Of a stretch of DNA of 64,000 bases, positions 32,358 through 40,557 are shown piece after piece (position 1 is the first letter of the stretch; every line of letters starts with the position of its first letter). This DNA is from QHXW01 sp035297145 (GTDB lineage: Bacteria; Acidobacteriota; Terriglobia; Bryobacterales; Bryobacteraceae), in contig DATGZN010000063.1 of assembly GCA_035297145.1 (NCBI GenBank), forward strand, positions 62,001 through 126,000. Direction: 5' to 3'. The position numbers and the translations under genes are program-made. A model generated the notes under the pieces. It was not told the DNA's origin, did not search any database, and worked only from the letters and a program-made list of their open reading frames with translations.

Positions 32358-33131
32358 CTACAGTTTCAGCAGCTCGCGCAGGCGTTTGGTCTGGACGCGG
32401 CTCACGGGGATTTCAGTATTCTTCTTATCGTCCATGCGAAGTTGGAAGCTGGATTTGAACCACGGCACGACTTCGCGGATGCGGTTGATGTTCACCAGGA
32501 ACGAGCGGTGCACGCGCCAGAAGGTGTCGCGATCGAGATTGGCTTGCAAATCCTCGAGCGTGCGGTAGTTGGATTGCCCCTCGATGTGCGCGGCCACGAT
32601 CGTAATGAGCCCGCTATCGATGGTGGCGTAAATCATTTCCTGGGCGTCCACGATGAAGTTGCGATTTTGCGAGCGGACCAGCAGCTTGGTGCGCTGCGGC
32701 GTGAGGCGCGGCGCGGGTTCGGCTTCCGCCTTTTGCTCGCGCTCCTGCACCAGGCGCTTGGCGCGCTCAATGGTCTCCGCCAGGCGGCCTTTGTCCACCG
32801 GCTTGAGCAGATAGTCGAGCGCGTCCACGCGAAACGCTTCAATGGCGTACTGATCGTAAGCGGTGACGAAAATAAAGTGCGGCAGATCGACGCCTCGTTC
32901 ACGCAGTTGCCGCACCACACCCATGCCGTCGAGCCCCGGCATTTGGACGTCGAGAAAAACCAGGTCGGGCTCGAGCTTCTGAATCAGGTCCACCGCCTCC
33001 AGACCGTTGCGTCCAGTGGCGGCAACTTCGATTTCGGGAAAGTCCTTGAGCAGGTAACTGAGTTCTTCGCAGGCCAGCGACTCGTCGTCCACGATCAGCG
33101 TAGTGAGCGTGGCAGTCGCACGATCTCGCAT
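32358..33131 (-). CDS. LytTR-family response regulator
   Basis: A 257-residue regulator. Receiver residues 10-125: IVDDESLACEELSYLL, phosphoacceptor Asp in LVFLDVQMPGLDG, Lys in DYLLKPVDKGRL. LytTR DNA-binding domain residues 150-257 (IYATIDSGLITIVAAHIEGQ, then WRVHRSFLVNINRIREVVPW). It is the first gene of the leftward envelope-stress cluster and is separated from the next gene by 150 bases that contain a short GGCGAATGGCGG direct repeat. It shares its receiver/LytTR layout with the kinase fusion at the other end of the cluster. Confidence 0.9.
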   Translation of the reverse strand: MRDRATATLTTLIVDDESLACEELSYLLKDFPEIEVAATGRNGLEAVDLIQKLEPDLVFLDVQMPGLDGMGVVRQLRERGVDLPHFIFVTAYDQYAIEAFRVDALDYLLKPVDKGRLAETIERAKRLVQEREQKAEAEPAPRLTPQRTKLLVRSQNRNFIVDAQEMIYATIDSGLITIVAAHIEGQSNYRTLEDLQANLDRDTFWRVHRSFLVNINRIREVVPWFKSSFQLRMDDKKNTEIPVSRVQTKRLRELLKL

Positions 33132-33181
33132 GAAACTGGTATTATATCAAATCATCTTTTTTCCCCCGGGAGAGTGGCATC

Positions 33182-34501
33182 GTGTCCGTGCAAGACAATG
33201 TTCGTATTGCGCCCGCCGACGGCAAGCTTGGAGTGTTGATTCCCGGCATGGGCGCCGTTACGACGACGTTCATAGCCGGCGTAGAAGCAGTGAAGCGCGG
33301 TTTGGGCAAGCCGATCGGCTCGGTCACGCAGCTCTCAACCGTCCGTCTGGGCAAGCGTACCGAAGGGCGTAGCCCGCTCATCAGGGATTTCGTTCCGCTG
33401 GCGGCGCTGGAGAATCTCGAGTTCGCCACCTGGGACATTTTCGAAGAGAACGCTTATGAGGCCGCGAAGCTCGCGGGCGTTTTGGAGCCGTCGCTTCTGA
33501 ACCATGTGCGCGAGCCGTTGGAAAAGCTGCGGCCCATGCCAGCGGTTTTCGACCACGAATACGTAAAGCGCATTCACGGTCCGAACCTGAAGCCTAAGGG
33601 CTCCAAGATGGACCACGCGGAAATGCTGATGGACGACATCCGCAAATTCCGTGAGTCGAGCGGCGCGTCGCGCCTGGCGATGATCTGGTGCGGATCGACC
33701 GAAGTGTTCCACAAGCCCGCGGAGGTGCACGCATCGCTCAAGAATTTCGAATGCGGTTTGAAAAATAGCGACGCGGAGATCTCACCCAGCCAGATTTACG
33801 CTTACGCGGCCCTGAAATCGGGGGTGCCTTACGCCAACGGCGCGCCGCATCTGACCACCGACACGCCGGCGCTTCTGGAACTGGCTCGAGAACGCAACCT
33901 GCCGGTCTGCGGCAAGGACTTCAAGACCGGCCAGACGTTCATGAAGACGCTGATCGCGCCAGGACTGAAATCGCGCATGCTGGGCGTCTCGGGATGGTTC
34001 TCCACAAACATTCTCGGCAACCGCGACGGCGAAGTGCTGGATGACCCGGGGTCGTTCAAATCGAAAGAAGAGAGCAAGCTGTCGGCGCTCGAGCAGATCC
34101 TGCAACCGGAGCTGTATCCGGACTTATACGGAAACGTGTATCACAAGGTCCGGATCAATTACTATCCGCCGCGTGGCGATGCCAAAGAGGGCTGGGACAA
34201 TATCGACATCTTCGGATGGCTGGGCTATCCGATGCAGATCAAGATCGATTTCCTGTGCCGCGATTCGATTCTGGCGGCGCCGCTGGTTCTGGACCTGGTG
34301 CTGTTCCTGGACCTGGCGCAGCGCGCCGGAATGCGCGGCGTGCAGGAGTGGCTGTCATTCTATTTCAAAGCGCCCATGACGGCGCCGGGGCTTTATCCGG
34401 AGCACGATATTTTCATTCAGTTGATGAAACTGAAAAATACACTCCGCTGGATGCGCGGCGAAGCGCTCATCACGCACCTCGGCCTGGAGTATTACGATTA
34501 A
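33182..34501 (+). CDS. Inositol-3-phosphate synthase
   Basis: A 439-residue enzyme that converts glucose-6-phosphate to myo-inositol-3-phosphate with NAD. The N-terminus has VLIPGMGAVTTTFIAGVEAV; later segments VCGKDFKTGQTFMKTLIAP, WFSTNILGNRDGEVLDDPGS and GWDNIDIFGWLGYPMQIKI are diagnostic of the family in bacteria. The start is GTG 33182 with GGGAGAG upstream. The product may enter inositol lipid or solute synthesis. An epimerase gene follows after 18 bases. Confidence 0.93.
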   Translation: MSVQDNVRIAPADGKLGVLIPGMGAVTTTFIAGVEAVKRGLGKPIGSVTQLSTVRLGKRTEGRSPLIRDFVPLAALENLEFATWDIFEENAYEAAKLAGVLEPSLLNHVREPLEKLRPMPAVFDHEYVKRIHGPNLKPKGSKMDHAEMLMDDIRKFRESSGASRLAMIWCGSTEVFHKPAEVHASLKNFECGLKNSDAEISPSQIYAYAALKSGVPYANGAPHLTTDTPALLELARERNLPVCGKDFKTGQTFMKTLIAPGLKSRMLGVSGWFSTNILGNRDGEVLDDPGSFKSKEESKLSALEQILQPELYPDLYGNVYHKVRINYYPPRGDAKEGWDNIDIFGWLGYPMQIKIDFLCRDSILAAPLVLDLVLFLDLAQRAGMRGVQEWLSFYFKAPMTAPGLYPEHDIFIQLMKLKNTLRWMRGEALITHLGLEYYD

Positions 34502-34519
34502 CATTCTCGCGCCTGCTTC

Positions 34520-35509
34520 ATGAAAGTTCTCGTTATCGGGGGTACCCTGTTCATCGGCCGCCGGCTCGTCGCGGAGCTCGTGAAGGCCGGACATTCCGTG
34601 GCCATCCTGCATCGCCGCTCGAAGCATAAATTCTCCAAACGCGTCGAGAACCTGGTGGCGGACCGGAACGATGATGCCGCTGTGCGCCACGCCATTGGCG
34701 AGCGCCGCTTCGACGTGGTCTACGACAATGTGTACGACTGGGAGCGCGGAACGACGGCCGCGCAAGTGGAAGCCACCGCGCACGCCATGGGGAACCACAT
34801 CAAGCGCTACATTTTTCTTTCGAGCGTGGCGGCTTACGGCGACGGGCTGAATCACTACGAGAGCGACCCGCTGGCTCCCGACAATCATTCCGAGCCGTAT
34901 GTGCGCAACAAAGCCATGAGCGAACGGGCACTGCTGCGCCTGCACCGCCGGAACGGTTTTCCCGTGGTGACGCTCCGCCCGCCGTTCGTGTACGGCCCGG
35001 AGAATCCCTTCTATCGCGAGGCTTTCTTCTGGGACCGCATGCGCTCCGGCCGGCCCATCATCGTCCCGGGTGACGGCACGCGCCTGATGCAGTTTATCCA
35101 CGTGAAGGATCTGGTGCAGGCGTTGATCCGCGCCATGGACGTGGATGAAGCCGTGGGGGAGGCGTTCAATGCGGCGAATCCGAAAGCGCTGACCCAGGTG
35201 GAAGCGGTCCGCGAGATGGCTCGAGCCGCCGGCAAAAAACCGGAGTTGGTGCGCGTCCCGCGCGAGCGCATCGCTACCACGGGGGGAAATCCCATGGGCG
35301 ATCCGATGTATTTCGGCGAATATCTGGATGTTCCTCCCATCACGGAAAACGTAAGCAAACTGCAACGTGTTCTCGGTGTAAAGCCCATTTCTTTCGAGAC
35401 CGGTCTGCGCGAAACCTACCGCTGGTACCTCCGCCAGCCACGCCGCAAGTGCGACTTCGGTTTCGAAGACCGGCTGATCGCGTCGGCCGGCGTGCGAAGA
35501 GCGGTGTAA
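34520..35509 (+). CDS. NAD-dependent epimerase/dehydratase family protein
   Basis: A 329-residue extended short-chain dehydrogenase/reductase. The nucleotide motif is VLVIGGTLFIGRRLVAEL (GGTxFIG type). The Ser is in FLSSVAAYGDG, while the usual YxxxK is replaced by EPYVRNKAMSER (Tyr-x3-Lys is present as YVRNK). FNAANPKALTQVEAVREM and the C-terminal region resemble plant-type chloroplast stem-loop-binding and sugar epimerase relatives. The substrate is unknown. It is 18 bases after inositol-phosphate synthase, so a role in inositol or sugar metabolism is plausible. Confidence 0.8.
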   Translation: MKVLVIGGTLFIGRRLVAELVKAGHSVAILHRRSKHKFSKRVENLVADRNDDAAVRHAIGERRFDVVYDNVYDWERGTTAAQVEATAHAMGNHIKRYIFLSSVAAYGDGLNHYESDPLAPDNHSEPYVRNKAMSERALLRLHRRNGFPVVTLRPPFVYGPENPFYREAFFWDRMRSGRPIIVPGDGTRLMQFIHVKDLVQALIRAMDVDEAVGEAFNAANPKALTQVEAVREMARAAGKKPELVRVPRERIATTGGNPMGDPMYFGEYLDVPPITENVSKLQRVLGVKPISFETGLRETYRWYLRQPRRKCDFGFEDRLIASAGVRRAV

Positions 35510-35597
35510 TCCCGGACGAGCGCTTTCGCCGCTGAAACGAAATCGGCTCTCTGGGATAAAATTGCCAGACTGCCCCGTTTCCCCTATCCTGGGAGGC

Positions 35598-35852
35598 GTG
35601 GAAGTAACCTTCACGCCCGAGACCGAAAAGAAGCTCGCGGACCTCGCCGCGCAGAGCGGACGGGGAACCGCCGAGCTGGTGCAGGACATGGTGGAGGGAT
35701 ACTTCGATGAACTTGCCCAGACCCGCGAAATGCTCGACGGCCGCTATGACGACCTGAAGAGCGGCAGGGTGAAGCCCATACCCGGCGACGAGGTTGCCGC
35801 CTACTTCCGCGAAAAAAGCGCCGCCGCGCGCCGTTCGCAGCCGGGTTCATGA
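35598..35852 (+). CDS. ParD-like antitoxin, toxin partner broken
   Basis: An 84-residue protein from GTG 35598 (VEVTFTPETEKKLADLAAQS at the start). Homologous antitoxins begin MEVTFTPE, which supports this start; GGGAGG is only one base upstream, so the start could be elsewhere. C-terminal VKPIPGDEVAAYFREKSAA is typical of this antitoxin group. It overlaps the toxin frame by 4 bases (ATGA). The toxin frame is damaged, so the antitoxin is orphaned. Confidence 0.75.
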   Translation: MEVTFTPETEKKLADLAAQSGRGTAELVQDMVEGYFDELAQTREMLDGRYDDLKSGRVKPIPGDEVAAYFREKSAAARRSQPGS

Positions 35853-36012
35853 CCGGCTACGACTTCCATCCGGAAGCCCGATTCGATTTAGACGAAATTT
35901 GGGAATTCATTGCGACGGATAGTCTCGACGCAGCCGACCGGATCTCACCTCACTCCCCCTGCGCTTCATTCGCGTGCGTGAATATCTGATCGCCTACGCG
36001 CCAGACGAAAAA
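35849..36012 (+). pseudogene. ParE-type toxin with internal deletion and frameshift
   Basis: The frame begins normally (MTGYDFHPEARFDLDEIWEF, then IATDSLDAADR) but then jumps. In another frame, from 35941, the family-typical DLTSLPLRFIRVREYLIAYA and PDEK follow. About 25 codons between these parts are missing and the frame shifts, so the first frame ends at TGA 35987-35989 after 46 codons. The last C-terminal strand is also absent. The antitoxin in front is intact. Confidence 0.75.
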
Positions 36013-36070
36013 TTTTTCTCGATCAGACAGCGATCTCGGGCAATTTCATGGTTGGGTTTAGCGGTCGCCT

Positions 36071-37786
36071 TCACTTCATCTTCTGATGAATCGTCTCCAA
36101 CTCTTTCTGGCATTGCGTGGATTCGGGGAACATCTTACAGGCGGCCTGCACGTGTTCTAGAGCCTCGTGGAGCCGTCCAAGGTGCTCGTCCGCGATACCG
36201 AGTTCGAGTTGCGCCATGTAGTCGTCGGGGGCGGCGGCTACCACCTGTTCGAGCGTCGCGCGCGCCTTCGCGTAGGCGCGTTCCTCGAGGTAGCAGTCGC
36301 CCAGATCCCGGCGGGCCAGGGTGTTGTTGGGATTCTGCGCTAGAATCTCGCGGAACGTCGCGATGGCTTCTTGCATGTGGCGGTCATATAGCGAGGTCAG
36401 CGCTTTCTCGTAAAGATGGTATTCGGGCAAGCGGTCCTTGGGATCCGGCGCCGTACGATCGGAACTCGTTTTCGGACCGGCGGAAATATAGCCCAGCGAC
36501 TGGAGCAGCGATCGCGTCGCGGGTGTCATGTCCTGGTGCGCCACCTGTTGTTTGGCGGTCCGTTGGGCCAGCAGTCTCTCCAGTTTGGTTCGAAGCTCCT
36601 GCGCTTCTGCGGGATTCTTTCCAACCAGGTTGACCTGCTCCTGAGGGTCCTTTTGTAAATCGTAAAGCTCAGGCTTGGGCGCTGCAATGTATTTGTCCTT
36701 TCCCGCGCGGAGAGAGCGCAGCGGCGCCCAGCCGAAGGCGTCGCGTGTGTAGACACTCTCGCTGTAGACGGCGCGTGCCCCGGTTTCACCTCCGGGCTTC
36801 AGGTCTGGGAGCAGGTTTTGGCCCTCGAAGGACGGAGGCGAGGGCAGATGCAGGAAATCAAGTATGGTGGGGGCCACGTCGATCAAGCCCGCGGGCTGGC
36901 TGACTCGCGCCGGATAAGCTGGAGCGCCCGCCGGCCAATGGAACATGAGCGGAACGCGCAGGGTGCTCTGATAAATGAAGTAGCCGTGGCTTCGTTCGCC
37001 GTGTTCCCCCAGGCTCTCGCCGTGATCGGAGAGCAGAATAACAAGCGAACGGTCCCACCATCCCGACGCCTGGAGCCGCTGCCGGAACAGGCCCAAAACC
37101 CCGTCGACATACTCGATCTGTGCGTCGTAGCGCGAGATGCCGCGCTGGCGGGCGATGTCAGCGGGTATGCTGTAGGGCTCATGCACGTCGAACAAATGCA
37201 CAAAGGCGAAGACCGGCTGCCCGTGATGAGCGGCGAGCCAGCGCAGCGCCCCGCGCACGACTAGCGCTCCATCCCGCTGCTCCCGCACCGAGTAGGGGTT
37301 TTGGGGTCCGCCGGCGAAAATCATGGACCCCGAAATGCGCGAACCTGCCTGAAAGTTGAACGGGCTGTCATAGTCGTCGAAGCCCTGGTCAATCCCGAAT
37401 TGCCGCTCCAGAAACACGCTGCCGATGAATGCGCCGGTTTTGTATCCATGTGAGCGCAACACCGAGGCTAAAGTAACCACTCCCGCCGGAACCCGCTCCG
37501 CGTTCTCTTCCACCCCGTTCTCAAACGGGTAGGTCGAGGTGAAGAGCGAAGTGTGCGAGGGAAGGGTGAGGGGGATCTGGCAAGCGGCCTGGGTGAAGAG
37601 AGTGCCGTTCTGGGCATAGGCATCGATCTCTGGCGTGCGGATCAGCTTGTAGCCGTAACTACCAAGATGATCGGCCCGCAGGGTGTCGATGGAAATGAGA
37701 ATCACCGGCGTCTGCGGCTCAGCTGCCATGAGCGCAGCGGTCGAAAGAAACAATACGGCGGTAACTCGCAACAATCGAGTGGTCAA
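36071..37786 (-). CDS. Exported sulfatase/phosphotransferase-fold protein with C-terminal TPR
   Basis: A 571-residue protein. A signal peptide (residues 1-22) is followed by an alkaline phosphatase/sulfatase domain: metal Asp in ILISIDTLRADHLGSYGY, nucleophile region QIPLTLPSHTSLFTSTYPF, second metal site LLSDHGESLGEHG. The sulfatase Cys/Ser-x-Pro-x-Arg site is T-L-P-S-H here (Thr74), so it cannot form formylglycine and resembles phosphoethanolamine/phosphoglycerol transferases. Residues 455-571 hold TPR repeats (IATFREILAQNPNNTLARRD). Function unknown; envelope lipid or glycan modification is possible. Confidence 0.8.
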   Translation of the reverse strand: MTTRLLRVTAVLFLSTAALMAAEPQTPVILISIDTLRADHLGSYGYKLIRTPEIDAYAQNGTLFTQAACQIPLTLPSHTSLFTSTYPFENGVEENAERVPAGVVTLASVLRSHGYKTGAFIGSVFLERQFGIDQGFDDYDSPFNFQAGSRISGSMIFAGGPQNPYSVREQRDGALVVRGALRWLAAHHGQPVFAFVHLFDVHEPYSIPADIARQRGISRYDAQIEYVDGVLGLFRQRLQASGWWDRSLVILLSDHGESLGEHGERSHGYFIYQSTLRVPLMFHWPAGAPAYPARVSQPAGLIDVAPTILDFLHLPSPPSFEGQNLLPDLKPGGETGARAVYSESVYTRDAFGWAPLRSLRAGKDKYIAAPKPELYDLQKDPQEQVNLVGKNPAEAQELRTKLERLLAQRTAKQQVAHQDMTPATRSLLQSLGYISAGPKTSSDRTAPDPKDRLPEYHLYEKALTSLYDRHMQEAIATFREILAQNPNNTLARRDLGDCYLEERAYAKARATLEQVVAAAPDDYMAQLELGIADEHLGRLHEALEHVQAACKMFPESTQCQKELETIHQKMK

Positions 37787-37857
37787 GTAGTTTGACGTGT
37801 CCCAAGCGGCGAAAAGTTACGAGCCCGGCTCGGCCCGCACTGCGAGACAATGGACCG

Positions 37858-38682
37858 GTGAGCATCACGACGGCCCAGGAGCAGCAGTTCTACGACTCCG
37901 CTTACTCCGTTCACCGCCATACCCCGGACCACGCTCTGCGGACCAACCGCGAGTCCATGCTCCGCGATCTGAACCAGCCCATGGGCGCGTTCTATGAGCG
38001 TAGGAAACTGTATAGCGCGGTGCTGGCGGAGCTACTCTCGCGCCCGCTGGCCGGGTGTGTGGTGCTGGATTACGGTTGCGGCGTCGGCGAGTGGGGCGTC
38101 CTGATGGCCACCGAGGGCGCTCGCGCCACCCTACTCGACCTTTCGCCGGTTGCGATCGAAATCGGAATACGGCGCGCCGCGGCCAATGGTGTTTCCCAAC
38201 TGGTCCGTGGATGTGCCCGCGACGCCTCCGATCTTAGTTGCTTCACCGATGGCGAATTCGATCTGATTTACGCAAGCGCCGCGCTCCATCACACGTTGAA
38301 ATATCCGAACGCGCTGGCGGAGTTGCTGCGCGTTTTGCGCCCCGGCGGCCGGCTGATCCTGGCCGAAACCTACGGTAACAACCCGGTTTTGAATGGGATG
38401 CGACGGCTCCGATGGCGGCTCAGCCGCCAACCCGACGATGCCGGGGAAGACATCATCCTGAGCGACCGGGAACTAGCTCTGCTCCGCGGTCATTTTTCAC
38501 GCCTCGACGTTACACCTATGAATTTACTGGCCATGGCGAAACGCCTTTTCCGCGGCCGGTTCGAGTCGCGGGCCGTGCGCGCGCTCATGGGATTGCTCGA
38601 GGCCATCGATCTCCGATTGTTGCAGCTTCTGCCGTCACTCGGCCGGTATTGCGGGGAGGTACTGGTGGTGGCCGAAAAATGA
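37858..38682 (+). CDS. Class I SAM-dependent methyltransferase
   Basis: A 274-residue protein from GTG 37858 (MSITTAQEQQFYDS after fMet), chosen because the upstream extension reads low-complexity and overlaps the divergent sulfatase. The SAM-binding motif is VVLDYGCGVGEWGVLMAT; motif II/III are ATLLDLSPVAIEIG and FDLIYASAALHHTLKY; LRPGGRLILAETYGN completes the fold. It resembles methyltransferases acting on small molecules or sugars, but the acceptor is unknown. It lies divergent from the sulfatase and upstream of the GWxTD gene. Confidence 0.82.
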   Translation: MSITTAQEQQFYDSAYSVHRHTPDHALRTNRESMLRDLNQPMGAFYERRKLYSAVLAELLSRPLAGCVVLDYGCGVGEWGVLMATEGARATLLDLSPVAIEIGIRRAAANGVSQLVRGCARDASDLSCFTDGEFDLIYASAALHHTLKYPNALAELLRVLRPGGRLILAETYGNNPVLNGMRRLRWRLSRQPDDAGEDIILSDRELALLRGHFSRLDVTPMNLLAMAKRLFRGRFESRAVRALMGLLEAIDLRLLQLLPSLGRYCGEVLVVAEK

Positions 38683-38771
38683 CTGCTGGCTGCTTCCCGC
38701 TCGACCACACTGGCGTTCAGGACTGTTACAATTCAGGTGGCAGTTGGCAACAGTGTGGCCATTCAGCCCAC

Positions 38772-38800
38772 TTGACGGTGGTTTTTCCCCGCAATAGAAT
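38772..38800 (+). promoter_or_regulatory. Sigma70-type promoter for the GWxTD gene
   Basis: TTGACG (38772-38777) and TAGAAT (38795-38800) are separated by 17 bases, one mismatch each to the consensus. The GWxTD start codon lies 44 bases beyond the -10 box, with GGGAGG before it. Confidence 0.75.
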
Positions 38801-38844
38801 TGATACAGTTAGACTTAAAACTCGCTATCGGGAGGCGGTGTGCG

Positions 38845-40524
38845 ATGAAGCCGGCTCGTCTTTGGTTGATTACCCTGCCTGTTATCTTACTTGCGGCGGT
38901 TTATCTTGGCTACGCTCAAGACCAGGCGCCGAAGAACACCGATGCGCAAGGGCGTGAAACCATCGCCAAGCCTCTGACCGAGAAACAAAGAAAAAAGCAG
39001 GAAGCCAAGCTCCGCAAAGAGTTGGAGACGCCCTACAAGAAGTGGTTGAACGAGGACGTCGTCTACATCATCACGGATGAAGAGCGCCAGGCGTTCAAGC
39101 GTATGAGTACCGACGAAGAGCGCGAGCAGTTCATCGAGCAGTTCTGGCTGCGCCGCGATCCGACTCCCGATACCGAAGAGAACGAATTCAAGGAAGAGCA
39201 TTACCGCCGTATTGCGTACGCCAATGAGCATTACGCTTCCGGCATCCCGGGATGGAAGACGGATCGTGGCCGCATCTACATCACCTATGGGCCGCCGGAT
39301 GAGGTCGACTCGCATCCCTCGGGTGGCAGCTACGAGCGTCCCATGGAAGAGGGCGGCGGTGAGACTTCCACCTACCCATTCGAGGACTGGCGCTACCGCT
39401 ACATCGAAGGGATCGGCAACGACGTCAACATCGAATTTGTCGATCCGACCATGACCGGCGAGTACCGCCTGACCATGGACCCCACCGAGAAGGACGCACT
39501 GCTGTACGTCCCCGGGGCCGGTCTGACGTTGTACGAGCAGATGGGACTTACCAACAAGACCGCACGTTTTCAGCGAACGGACGGTACCCATCTAGGCACA
39601 GGAAATATGCCGCTGCCGGCCAGCATGGATGAATTCGAGCGCCTGGAACGGTTCGCCAAGTTGCAGAAGCCGCCGGCTGTGAAGTTCAAAGATCTGGAGG
39701 CCGCGGTCAGTTCGCGTATCACGTTCAATATTCTGCCGCTGAGGGTGCAGGCCGACTTTATCAAGGTCACCAACAGCACGGTGCTGACCAATATCACGAT
39801 TCAGTTCGAAAACAAGGACATGCAGTTCCAATTGAAGGACAGCGTGCAGAGGGCCGCGGTCAATATCTATGGGCGCATTACCACCATGTCGCGGCGCCCG
39901 GTGACCTGGTTTGAGGAGACGGTGACGGTGCCTTGCCCGCCCGCGATGTTGCCGGAGATGCTGAAGAAGGCGTCCATCTATCAGAAGCAGTTCCCGCTCG
40001 CGCCCGGAACCTACCGCCTGAACGTAGTGGCGAAGGATGTCATTGGCGGGAACATGAACAACTATGAGATGGCTCTGACCGTCCCCCATTACGACGACGA
40101 GAGGCTGGCTTCGAGCACTTTGATTCTGGCTGACCTGATTGAGAAGGTTCCGACGCGCAGCATCGGACTTGGCCAGTTTGTCGTGGGCGATTCGAAAGTG
40201 CGGCCGCGCTTGAACGATACGTTCCGGCAGGACGAGAAGCTGGGGATTTATCTCCAGCTCTATAATTTCGGCCCCGACGAAAAAACGCAAAAGCCTAACG
40301 GAACCATCCAATACGAAGTAGTCAAAAACGGCAGCAACGAGAAGATCTTCGATTTCACCGAGGAAATCGCCAAGATGCCCGATGCCTCGGCACAGCAGGT
40401 GACCATCGAGAAACTGCTGCCGCTACAAAGCCTGAAGCCGGGGCAGTATACTCTGAAGATGAAGGTTACGGATAAGAACCGTAATCAGACGTTAACACCC
40501 AGCGCTACTTTTACGGTAACCTAG
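38845..40524 (+). CDS. GWxTD-domain exported protein
   Basis: A 559-residue protein. A signal peptide (LWLITLPVILLAAVYLGYAQ) is followed by a Lys/Glu-rich helical stretch and the GWxTD domain: PYKKWLNEDVVYIITDEERQ, then IPGWKTDRGRIYITYGPPDE. GWxTD domains are of unknown function and frequent in Acidobacteria. The remaining 350 residues look like beta-sandwich domains (ITFNILPLRVQADFIKV and LPLQSLKPGQYTLKMKVTDK). Start ATG 38845 has GGGAGG upstream. A 17-base palindrome (GCAGGCGG T CCGCCTGC, 40532-40548) follows the stop codon. Confidence 0.85.
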   Translation: MKPARLWLITLPVILLAAVYLGYAQDQAPKNTDAQGRETIAKPLTEKQRKKQEAKLRKELETPYKKWLNEDVVYIITDEERQAFKRMSTDEEREQFIEQFWLRRDPTPDTEENEFKEEHYRRIAYANEHYASGIPGWKTDRGRIYITYGPPDEVDSHPSGGSYERPMEEGGGETSTYPFEDWRYRYIEGIGNDVNIEFVDPTMTGEYRLTMDPTEKDALLYVPGAGLTLYEQMGLTNKTARFQRTDGTHLGTGNMPLPASMDEFERLERFAKLQKPPAVKFKDLEAAVSSRITFNILPLRVQADFIKVTNSTVLTNITIQFENKDMQFQLKDSVQRAAVNIYGRITTMSRRPVTWFEETVTVPCPPAMLPEMLKKASIYQKQFPLAPGTYRLNVVAKDVIGGNMNNYEMALTVPHYDDERLASSTLILADLIEKVPTRSIGLGQFVVGDSKVRPRLNDTFRQDEKLGIYLQLYNFGPDEKTQKPNGTIQYEVVKNGSNEKIFDFTEEIAKMPDASAQQVTIEKLLPLQSLKPGQYTLKMKVTDKNRNQTLTPSATFTVT

Positions 40525-40557
40525 GAGCGTCGCAGGCGGTCCGCCTGCCCGCAGTGA

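Noticed and set aside
31581..33239. 552-codon plus-strand frame
   Set aside because: It runs antisense through the LiaF-like, LiaI-like and LytTR genes, which have clear family motifs. GC-rich codon use opens long shadow frames.
34355..35689. 444-codon minus-strand frame
   Set aside because: Antisense to the epimerase gene, His- and Arg-rich, no motif, no ribosome binding site.
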